The notes beneath the pieces are model-generated. The model worked only from the letters and a program-made list of their open reading frames with translations, was not told the origin of the DNA and did no database searches. Position numbers and translations under genes: made by a program. Of a stretch of 5,370 nt of DNA, positions 1 to 5,370 are shown in pieces (within the stretch, counting starts at the first letter, position 1; every line of letters starts with the position of its first letter). Source of the DNA: an uncultured Opitutia bacterium. GTDB taxonomy: Bacteria; Verrucomicrobiota; Verrucomicrobiia; Opitutales; UBA953. The DNA lies in the NCBI GenBank assembly GCA_903910245.1, contig CAIVYX010000106.1:1-5370 (forward strand). Reading direction: 5' to 3'.

Positions 1-32
1 CCTAGCCGCTTTCTCCTTCGCCTCCCACTTAT

Positions 33-110
33 TGCAGGGTGGAGCAGCCCGGTTAGCTCGTCAGGCTCATAACCTGAAGGTCGTAGGTTCAAATCCTACC
101 CCTGCACCCA
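33..110 (+). tRNA. Initiator tRNA-fMet (anticodon CAU), CCA encoded
   Basis: A complete cloverleaf can be folded by eye. The acceptor stem is TGCAGGG (33-39) with CCCTGCA (100-106). The D stem is GAGC (42-45) with GCTC (56-59). The anticodon stem is TCAGG (61-65) with CCTGA (73-77), around the loop CTCATAA, with anticodon CAT at 68-70. The T stem is GTAGG (83-87) with CCTAC (95-99), around TTCAAAT. Position 107 is the discriminator and CCA is encoded at 108-110. The A11:U24 pair in the D stem and the overall match to bacterial initiators argue for fMet rather than elongator Met or the Ile2 tRNA. Three points are unusual. The 1:72 position is a U:A pair rather than the C/A mismatch of E. coli. 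The discriminator is C. The first of the usual three G:C pairs in the anticodon stem is A29:U41. The gene faces pilC. No promoter is visible in the 32 bases upstream. Confidence 0.96.
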
Positions 111-249
111 ATTTTAAGCCCTTGAAGGGCAGTTACTTAAACGAATAGAGAAAAAAATCTGAAAAGGCTTGAACCGCCCGGAATTAATTGCACGTTATCA
201 GATATTAAATTTGTCCTACGGGATAATGGGGTAAGTAAGATAAAGCAGT
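111..249. other. AT-rich intergenic stretch, no gene recognised
   Basis: This is the gap between the tRNA and the first terminator hairpin, clearly more AT-rich than the coding DNA to its right. A small inverted repeat, GCCC (118-121) with GGGC (127-130) around TTGAA, follows the tRNA 3' end. It has no T-tract, so it is not a convincing terminator. A run of seven A's lies at 151-157. Hexamers faintly like a promoter occur (TTGAAC at 169, TTGCAC at 188, GATAAT at 222), but no pair has good spacing, so I do not call a promoter. I see no supported open reading frame or RNA fold here. Confidence 0.6.
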
Positions 250-295
250 AAAAAACAGGCGGCTTGCATAGGGGTATGCAAGCCGCCTCCTTTTT
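250..295. terminator. Bidirectional intrinsic terminator between tRNA-fMet and pilC
   Basis: A perfect 14-bp stem pairs 257-270 with 275-288 around a GGGG loop. On the plus strand the stem is followed by CC and five T's (291-295). On the minus strand it is followed by G and six T's (complement of A250-A255). The structure can therefore end transcription from either side. That suits its place between two convergent units, the tRNA from the left and the pilus operon from the right. For the operon it would be a second terminator behind the one nearer the pilC stop. Confidence 0.9.
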
Positions 296-324
296 GGGGA
301 GATCACTCACCTGCCCTGGACACG

Positions 325-354
325 AAAAAGCCCGGCTCCTTGCGGACCGGGCTT
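325..354 (-). terminator. Intrinsic terminator of the pil operon, just after pilC
   Basis: Read on the minus strand, AAGCCCGG (354-347) pairs with CCGGGCTT (335-328). An inner 3-bp stem (337-339 with 344-346) closes a four-base loop. The closing T's run on to give five T's (329-325). The hairpin starts 22 bases past the pilC stop codon, as expected of the operon's own Rho-independent terminator. On the plus strand the following T's are interrupted, so it should work mainly in the minus direction. Confidence 0.87.
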
Positions 355-376
355 CGTCGTTTCTACGCGGGCCAGC

Positions 377-1621
377 TTAGCCGCCGCCGGTCATCTTGGT
401 GATGAGCGCGATGAGCGGGAGGAACATCGCGAGCACGATCGCACCGACAACGACGGCGAGGAAGACGATGAGCACCGGTTCGATGATGGAAGTCAGCGCG
501 GTCACGGCGTTATCCACTTCTTCGTCGTAGATATCGGCGACGCGATTGAGCATCTCGGGCAGCTGCCCGGTCTCTTCGCCGACCTGGATCATTGAGGTCA
601 CCATCTGCGGGAAGACGCCGGATTGCTCGAGTGGCACGGAGAGCGGCTCACCGTCGCGGACACGGTCATGCACGCGCTCCAGCGACTTTGCGATGACGAC
701 ATTATCAAGCGTGTCACGCGTGATGGAGATGGACTGCAAGATTGGCACCCCGGAAGCCATGAGCGTACCAAACGTGCGGGCGAAGCGCGAGACCGAGACG
801 ATTTGCACAAAGGTCCCGACCTTGGGCAACCGGAAGATCATACGATCAAAGAGTTCCTTGCCCTTCTCGGTCGACAACCATTTCTTCAAAAAGACGTAAA
901 CACCGACCACCAGGATGGGGGTGGCCCACCAGTAGACCGTCAGCAGCTGGGAGATGCCGATGACGATCTTCGTAAGCGGAGGCATAGCCGTCTTTTGGTT
1001 ATCGAGGAGCTTCTGGAAGGAAGGGACGACCTTCACCATAAGGATGTAGACGATGACGACGGCCACGGTCATGACGACGCCCGGGTAGACCAGCGCGGAC
1101 TTGACCTTTTTCTGGATGCGCTCCGCCTTTTCGCGGAACTTCGCAAGACGGTCGAGAACCTTGTCGAGCACGCCACCCGCCTCGCCGGCGCGAATCATGT
1201 TAACGAAGAGCTTGTCGAAGACCTTCGGGTGAGCCTGCATGGCTTCGGAAAGGTTGTTACCTTGGGAGACGCTCTCGGCGACGTTGGCCAGGATGGCCTT
1301 GAAGGCTGGATTACGCTCCTGCTTGGTGATGAGTTCAAGGGCACGCAGGAGAGGCAGGCCGGCGATAATGAGGGTCGCCAGCTGACGGGTCATGATCGTG
1401 ACGTCGTTCTGGCTGACCTTGGCGCCGAACGTGAAACCACCCTTAGCCGGGGCGGTCGGAGTGACGGCAGGCTTCGCCGAGCCGGCGTCATTAGCCAGGG
1501 TGGTGACCATGAGGCCCTTCGCCATCAGTTTCTGGCGGGCCTGTTCGTCATTGGTGGCTTCGATCTTGCCGGAGGTCTGCGCCCCGTTGCGATCGATGGC
1601 GGTATACTTATAGTCGGGCAT
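377..1621 (-). CDS. pilC: Type IV pilus inner-membrane platform protein PilC (GspF family)
   Basis: This 414-residue polytopic membrane protein belongs to the PilC/GspF family. The family forms the inner-membrane platform that couples the PilB and PilT hexamers to pilin insertion and removal. Residues 4-42 form the short N-terminal GspF motif (YKYTAIDRNGAQTSGKI onward). An Ala/Pro/Lys-rich linker follows at about 44-66. There are two T2SSF repeats, at about 73-196 and 276-398. Each begins with a matching helix (MTRQLATLIIAGLPLLRALE and FARTFGTLMASGVPILQS) and contains a GE signature (RAGEAGGVLDKV and QVGEETGQLPEM). Likely membrane helices are at about 178-199, 226-246 and 380-408, the usual three. 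Length is normal for the family. The ATG gives the expected family N-terminus, although no Shine-Dalgarno sequence precedes it. It is the last gene of the operon, 24 bases after the upstream pilB stop and just before a terminator. A GspF role in type II secretion is possible, but the pilT neighbour favours a pilus. Confidence 0.95.
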   Translation of the reverse strand: MPDYKYTAIDRNGAQTSGKIEATNDEQARQKLMAKGLMVTTLANDAGSAKPAVTPTAPAKGGFTFGAKVSQNDVTIMTRQLATLIIAGLPLLRALELITKQERNPAFKAILANVAESVSQGNNLSEAMQAHPKVFDKLFVNMIRAGEAGGVLDKVLDRLAKFREKAERIQKKVKSALVYPGVVMTVAVVIVYILMVKVVPSFQKLLDNQKTAMPPLTKIVIGISQLLTVYWWATPILVVGVYVFLKKWLSTEKGKELFDRMIFRLPKVGTFVQIVSVSRFARTFGTLMASGVPILQSISITRDTLDNVVIAKSLERVHDRVRDGEPLSVPLEQSGVFPQMVTSMIQVGEETGQLPEMLNRVADIYDEEVDNAVTALTSIIEPVLIVFLAVVVGAIVLAMFLPLIALITKMTGGG

Positions 1622-1645
1622 GGGAGTAGTGGTGGGTGGTGAAAA

Positions 1646-3328
1646 TTAGGTGTACTTAAGGACTTCCTCGATGGAGGTATGGCCGTCGAAAATGCAGCGC
1701 AGGCCGTCCTCACGGAGCGGACGCATGCCTGATTCGATGGCCTTCTGCTTGAGCACGAGGGTCGGCGCCTTCTGCGTAATGAGGGTACGAAGCTGGTCGT
1801 TGATCGTCATCAACTCGAAGAGGCCTTGCCGGCCCTTGAAGCCAGAACGATTGCAATCGGCGCATCCCTTGCCGTAGTAGAACTTCTTGTTAGCAATCTC
1901 GAGCGCATCGACATCGAGCATGTTGACAACGTCCTTATCCGGCTCGTAGGCCGTGCGGCAGGTCTTGCAGACGCGACGGAGCAGACGCTGGGCAAGTACG
2001 CCTTCGAGGGAAGCCGAGATGAGGAACGGCTCCAGCCCCATGTCGATGAGTCGGGTGACGGCGCCGGGCGCGTCGTTGGTGTGGAGCGTGGAAAGCACGA
2101 CGTGTCCGGTCAGCGAGGCCTGCACGGCGATTTGCGCAGTCTCGAGATCTCGGATTTCGCCGACCATGATGGTGTCCGGGTCCTGTCGAAGAAACGAGCG
2201 GAGCGCGGCGGCGAAGGTCAGCCCGACTTGGTGATTAATGGGCACCTGCATGATGCCTTCGACTTCGTATTCGACGGGGTCTTCAGCGGTCAGGATTTTG
2301 ACGTCCTCGGTGTTCACCTCACGGAGCGCGGAGTAAAGGGTGGTCGTCTTACCGGAACCAGTTGGGCCGGTGACAATGAAGATACCGTTCGGTCGGCTGA
2401 CCATCGCGCGGATGCCTTCCTTGATATCGTCGTGCATCGAGAGAGCATCGAGGCTCAAGTTGACGACGGTCTTATCTAGAATTCGGAGCACCACGGATTC
2501 ACCAAACTGCGTCGGCAGAGTCGACACACGCAGGTCGATCTGGCGGCCGCTGATGGTGGTCTTGATGCGCCCATCCTGCGGCACACGTCGCTCGGCGATG
2601 TTGAGGGAAGAAAGGACTTTGACGCGGGCGATGACGGCCGAGGCGAGATTCTTGGGCGGAGGCGCCATTTCGTACAAAGAGCCGTCAATGCGGAGACGGA
2701 TACGGAACTCGTGCTCAAAAGGCTCGAAGTGGATGTCCGACGCCTTGGCCTTGACGCCCTCCTGAAGGACGAGGTCGACGAAGCGGATGATGGGCGCCTG
2801 GCTGGCCTGCTTGGTGACATCCTCATCGGTGACGGCGGCGGTATCGACCTCGCCGAATTCACCGAGCAATTCTTCCATCGAAGCGGAAGTGGCTTCACCG
2901 TAGATGCGCGTGACGGCGGCTTCGACCTGAGCGGGGTCGGCCACGGCGAGCTCGATGTCCTTCTGCAGGATGAAGCTTAGCTCGTTGATGACGGACGAGT
3001 TGAGGGGATCCTTCGCGAGTAAAGTCAGTTTACCCGCTTCTTCGGCGACGGGCAGGACGACGTACTTGTGAGCCTGCGGAGCCTTGAGCAACTTGGTCAG
3101 TGCTTCGCCTGGGTCGGCTGGCACGACGGAATAGAACTGGACCTGAAGGTGATCAGCAATGGCCTGCAGGATGGTCGGGCGGTCGGCCAGACCAGCGTCC
3201 ACGAGGCTATCGCTGAACGACTTTCCGGTGGTGGCGTGGGACTCCCAGATTTCCTCGGCCTGGGCAGGCGTCACGAGGCCGGCCTCGAGGGCGATATCAC
3301 GGATCACGTCACTGTGGTCGTCGAACAT
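1646..3328 (-). CDS. pilB: Type IV pilus assembly ATPase, PilB/GspE family (second copy, complete)
   Basis: This is a 560-residue cytoplasmic hexameric ATPase of the PilB/GspE type, expected to drive pilin polymerisation through PilC. Residues about 7-143 match the T2SSE N-terminal (MshEN-type) domain. The second N-domain with SDIHFEPFEHEFRIRLRIDG lies at 197-216. The ATPase core shows Walker A GPTGSGKT (321-328, Lys327), the Asp box TAEDPVEYE, RQDPD (381-385), Walker B with MVGEIRD (catalytic Glu391) and the His box LSTLHTND (His416). A four-cysteine zinc site (C454, C457, C489, C492) is typical of PilB/GspE and absent from PilT. The frame stays open upstream to an ATG at 3505 inside pilT. 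Those 59 extra residues are Pro/Ala/Arg-rich, unlike the family, so I take the ATG at 3326-3328, which begins MFDDHSDVIRDIALEAGL. The leader has no Shine-Dalgarno and is polypyrimidine. Stop is TAA. GspE is the alternative name if the machine is a secretion system. Confidence 0.94.
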   Translation of the reverse strand: MFDDHSDVIRDIALEAGLVTPAQAEEIWESHATTGKSFSDSLVDAGLADRPTILQAIADHLQVQFYSVVPADPGEALTKLLKAPQAHKYVVLPVAEEAGKLTLLAKDPLNSSVINELSFILQKDIELAVADPAQVEAAVTRIYGEATSASMEELLGEFGEVDTAAVTDEDVTKQASQAPIIRFVDLVLQEGVKAKASDIHFEPFEHEFRIRLRIDGSLYEMAPPPKNLASAVIARVKVLSSLNIAERRVPQDGRIKTTISGRQIDLRVSTLPTQFGESVVLRILDKTVVNLSLDALSMHDDIKEGIRAMVSRPNGIFIVTGPTGSGKTTTLYSALREVNTEDVKILTAEDPVEYEVEGIMQVPINHQVGLTFAAALRSFLRQDPDTIMVGEIRDLETAQIAVQASLTGHVVLSTLHTNDAPGAVTRLIDMGLEPFLISASLEGVLAQRLLRRVCKTCRTAYEPDKDVVNMLDVDALEIANKKFYYGKGCADCNRSGFKGRQGLFELMTINDQLRTLITQKAPTLVLKQKAIESGMRPLREDGLRCIFDGHTSIEEVLKYT

Positions 3329-3357
3329 GGGAAGGGAGGGAAAGGGGTTGGGGAGGG
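3329..3357 (+). other. G-tract cluster (potential G-quadruplex) in the pilT-pilB gap
   Basis: The plus strand carries six G-runs of three or four (3329-3331, 3334-3336, 3338-3340, 3344-3347, 3350-3353, 3355-3357). The spacers are one to three bases. This satisfies the usual four-tract, short-loop pattern for an intramolecular G-quadruplex. The genes are read from the minus strand, so the G-rich strand is the transcription template and the mRNA leader of pilB is C/U-rich. The tract ends against the pilB start codon. The pattern is seen directly; any folding or regulatory effect is inference. Confidence 0.6.
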
Positions 3358-3359
3358 TT

Positions 3360-4433
3360 TTAGCGCGCCGCGGCCCCTCCGCGCATGCGCTCGCGCATGG
3401 CCTCGGGGTTATGGCAATAATTGAAGACTTCCTCCTCGGACACGGTGCCTTGGAAGAAAAGAGCGAGCAAATCGCTGTCGAGGGTGCGCATGCCGCGGGC
3501 TCCACCGGTCTCGATGTCGGTGAGTAGCTGGTAGGTTTTGCCCTCGCGGATCTTTGCGCCGATGCCGTCGGTACGCAGCATGATCTCGAACGCCGCGACG
3601 CGCTTATCGTCGGTGGTGTGCAGGAGGCACTGCGAGATTACCGCACTAAGGGAGGTGGAAAGCTGGGCGCGAATCTGATCGCGGGCGGTCGCCGGGAAGG
3701 CGTCGATAATGCGGTCGATCGTGCGCGTGGCGCCAGAGGTATGAAGCGTGCCGAGGACGAGGTGACCCGTTTCCGCGGCGGTGACGGCGGCCTCGATGGT
3801 CTCGAGGTCGCGCATCTCGCCGATGAGGATAACGTCGGGATCCTGACGGAGCGCGGAACGCACGCCTTCTGCGAACGAAGGCAGGTCGACGCCGACCTCG
3901 CGCTGCGTGATCAGGCAGTTCTTATGGGTATGGGTGTACTCGATCGGGTCCTCGATTGTGATGATATGCCCTTGTTCGTTCTCGTTGATCCAGTTGATCA
4001 TCGAGGCGAGCGTGGTCGACTTACCGGAGCCAGTGGGGCCCGTGACGAGTACCAGACCGCGGGCGCGCGTGAGGATATCCTTGATGACCGGCGGAAGCCG
4101 CAACTGCTCGAGAGTGAACATGGCCGACGGAAGCAGGCGCAGCACCATGCCATGGCCGCCGAGGCCACGGAAGGCATTGACGCGCAGGCGCGTCTTGCCG
4201 TGGAAGGAGAAGGCAAAATCGCAACCGCCATCGGCAGCGAGGCGGGCGCTCTGACCCAGCGGAACAATAGCCATGACCATGGTCTGGGCTTCGGCCTCCG
4301 TGAGAGCCGGGCCGTCGATGGAGATGATCTCGCCGTTGACGCGGAGGCTGGGGGATCGGCCCACGCGGATGTGCAAGTCCGAAGCGCCATTCTCGATCAT
4401 GGCCTCCAGCAGCTGGTTCATCTCGTAGGCCAT
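3360..4433 (-). CDS. pilT: Type IV pilus retraction ATPase PilT
   Basis: This 357-residue cytoplasmic hexameric ATPase of the PilT family powers pilus retraction by depolymerising pilin at the membrane base, the basis of twitching and of DNA uptake. The N-terminus is typical (NQLLEAMIENGASDLHIRVG, residues 6-25). The core has Walker A GPTGSGKST (132-140, Lys138), the Asp box ITIEDPIEY (158-166), RQDPD (196-200), Walker B with LIGEMRD (Glu206) and the His box LGTLHTSGA (His231). There is no four-cysteine zinc site and no long N-terminal domain, which separates it from the two PilB-like neighbours. The region matching the PilT AIRNLIRE signature reads GIGAKIRE (290-297), keeping IRE but changing the middle. 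Length is normal for PilT. The start lies 4 bases past the upstream stop, so translational coupling is likely; no Shine-Dalgarno is seen. A second Met at residue 5 is a possible alternative start. A PilU-like accessory role is possible. Confidence 0.94.
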   Translation of the reverse strand: MAYEMNQLLEAMIENGASDLHIRVGRSPSLRVNGEIISIDGPALTEAEAQTMVMAIVPLGQSARLAADGGCDFAFSFHGKTRLRVNAFRGLGGHGMVLRLLPSAMFTLEQLRLPPVIKDILTRARGLVLVTGPTGSGKSTTLASMINWINENEQGHIITIEDPIEYTHTHKNCLITQREVGVDLPSFAEGVRSALRQDPDVILIGEMRDLETIEAAVTAAETGHLVLGTLHTSGATRTIDRIIDAFPATARDQIRAQLSTSLSAVISQCLLHTTDDKRVAAFEIMLRTDGIGAKIREGKTYQLLTDIETGGARGMRTLDSDLLALFFQGTVSEEEVFNYCHNPEAMRERMRGGAAAR

Positions 4434-4437
4434 GGGT

Positions 4438-5370
4438 TCAGATGATGTCGTCCGCGACGGTGGCGCCGAGCACTTCCTCGATCGTGGTCATGCCCGAGGC
4501 GACCTTACGCTGGCCGTCTTCGCGCATGGTGCGCATGCCGGCCTCGCGAGCCTTGCGGCGGAGGTCGACGAGGTTGGCGCCGCCGTAAATCATTTCCTGG
4601 ACTTCCTCGGTGATGACGAAGATCTCAAAGACGCCGCGACGACCCTTGTAACCGCGCTCGCCGCACTTCGGGCAGCCGGCGCCCTTCATGGGCGTGGCGC
4701 TGGCGAGGTCCTGCTCCGTCATGCCGATGGAGTAGAGTTCCTTGGAGGTCGGCTTGTAAGGGGCCGCGCAAGCCTGGCAATTGCGGCGCACAAGGCGCTG
4801 GGCGAGCGCGCCGCGTAAGGCGGCAGACACAAGGAAGGGCTTGACGCCGATGTCGACGAGTCGGGTGACGGAGCTGACCGAGTCGTTGGTGTGCAGGGTC
4901 GAGAACACCATGTGGCCGGTGAGGGCCGCGTTGATCGCAATTTCGGCGGTTTCCAAATCTCGGATTTCACCGATCATCACGATATTAGGCGCCTGACGAA
5001 GCATCGCGCGCAGGGCGGCGGCGAAGGTCATCCCGACGTCGCGCTTGACCTGCACCTGGTTAATGCCGGCCATCTGGTACTCGACGGGATCTTCGACGGT
5101 GATGATCTTTCGGTCCGGCTTGTTGATGTAGTTCAGCGCCGAATAAAGCGTGGTGGACTTACCTGAACCGGTCGGACCAGTGACAAGGAAGACGCCATCC
5201 GAGCCCGAGATTAGGCCCTGGAACTTGGCTTGGTCGTCGGCGAAGAACCCCCGCTCAGGCAGGCCTAGTGTGAGGCCCTCCTTGTCGAGGATTCGCAGGC
5301 CGATCGCTTCGCCGTAGACGGTCGGGAGCACCGAGACGCGCAAGTCAATGTCGCGTCCACCGGTGCGGGC
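4438..5370 (-). CDS. pilB: PilB/GspE-family ATPase, first copy (5' end beyond the window)
   Basis: This is the C-terminal 310 residues of a PilB/GspE assembly ATPase. The frame stays open to the right edge, so the N-terminal domains and true start lie outside. Reading in from the edge it begins ARTGGRDIDLRVS, the conserved stretch just before the ATPase core; the TTG at 5341-5343 is an internal Leu codon, not a start. Fragment residues show Walker A GPTGSGKST (65-73, Lys71), the Asp box ITVEDPVEY (90-98), Walker B with MIGEIRD (Glu135) and the His box FSTLHTND (His160). A zinc site (C198, C201, C233, C236) has the same spacing as in the second copy. It differs from both other ATPases of the operon in having RQAPN (125-129) where they have RQDPD. 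Its position just before pilT is that of pilB in ordinary pilB-pilT-pilC clusters. Stop is TGA, 4 bases before pilT. It cannot be told here whether it works at the same pilus or at a second machine. Confidence 0.92.
   Translation of the reverse strand, partial: ARTGGRDIDLRVSVLPTVYGEAIGLRILDKEGLTLGLPERGFFADDQAKFQGLISGSDGVFLVTGPTGSGKSTTLYSALNYINKPDRKIITVEDPVEYQMAGINQVQVKRDVGMTFAAALRAMLRQAPNIVMIGEIRDLETAEIAINAALTGHMVFSTLHTNDSVSSVTRLVDIGVKPFLVSAALRGALAQRLVRRNCQACAAPYKPTSKELYSIGMTEQDLASATPMKGAGCPKCGERGYKGRRGVFEIFVITEEVQEMIYGGANLVDLRRKAREAGMRTMREDGQRKVASGMTTIEEVLGATVADDII

Noticed and set aside
118..130. Terminator just after the tRNA
   Set aside because: The stem is only four strong pairs and no T-tract follows on the plus strand.
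169..241. A plus-strand promoter or small RNA gene in the AT-rich gap
   Set aside because: Individual hexamers resemble -35 or -10 elements, but no pair has both good matches and 16-18 base spacing. No fold other than the terminator is visible.
623..1642. 339-codon open frame on the plus strand antisense to pilC
   Set aside because: It mirrors a well-supported PilC gene. Its translation is rich in Asp, Gly, Arg and His with no recognisable domain, as expected of an antisense frame in GC-rich coding DNA.
3329..3505. Longer N-terminus for the second PilB, starting at 3505 inside pilT
   Set aside because: The 59 extra residues are Pro/Ala/Arg-rich, overlap the conserved C-terminus of PilT and do not resemble the PilB family. 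The ATG at 3326-3328 gives the expected N-domain start.
3618..4445. 275-codon open frame on the plus strand antisense to pilT
   Set aside because: It lies opposite the conserved PilT core and shows low-complexity charged composition with no family motif. The shorter plus-strand frames opposite the two PilB-like genes fail for the same reason.
5341..5343. TTG as the start codon of the right-hand ATPase
   Set aside because: The frame stays open to the window edge and the upstream codons give GRDID before LRVS, a conserved internal stretch. The TTG is an internal leucine and the gene is cut by the window.
377..5370. Type II secretion operon instead of a pilus operon
   Set aside because: The ATPases and platform protein alone fit both machines, but PilT belongs to type IV pili and no secretion-specific gene is in view. 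It remains a weaker alternative.

Overview
The window holds the 3' part of a minus-strand type IV pilus motor operon, followed by a convergently oriented initiator tRNA gene. Translation order runs from the right edge leftwards. The genes are a PilB/GspE-type ATPase cut by the window edge (4438-5370), the retraction-type ATPase PilT (3360-4433), a second, complete PilB/GspE-type ATPase (1646-3328) and the inner-membrane platform protein PilC/GspF (377-1621). Gaps between the genes are 4, 31 and 24 bases, so they probably form one transcriptional unit. Because pilT is present, a type IV pilus is a better reading than a type II secretion system. The layout is the familiar pilB-pilT-pilC cluster with an extra assembly-type ATPase between pilT and pilC.

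The left 376 bases are non-coding except for tRNA-fMet(CAU), at 33-110 on the plus strand. The tRNA and pilC point towards each other. The gap between them holds a strong 14-bp hairpin with U-tracts on both strands (250-295) and a second hairpin just past the pilC stop, acting on the minus strand (325-354). The stretch 111-249 is AT-rich and holds no gene I can support.

The organism is a bacterium with moderately high-GC coding DNA. The ATPase sequences and the duplicated-ATPase cluster recall Verrucomicrobiota (Opitutae-like). That is an impression from memory, not a demonstrated assignment. None of the three visible start codons has a Shine-Dalgarno sequence: each is immediately preceded by CCC, and two of the leaders are C- or pyrimidine-rich. 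The plus strand of the pilT-pilB gap is a dense run of G-tracts.

Together the proteins would form the cytoplasmic and inner-membrane motor of a pilus. PilC is the membrane platform, the PilB-type hexamers power pilin polymerisation and PilT powers depolymerisation. No pilin, prepilin peptidase, alignment or secretin gene is in view. I see no defence system, mobile element, CRISPR array or clearly new system. The more interesting points are the paired PilB-like ATPases with different ATP-site signatures, the leader architecture and the unusual initiator tRNA.
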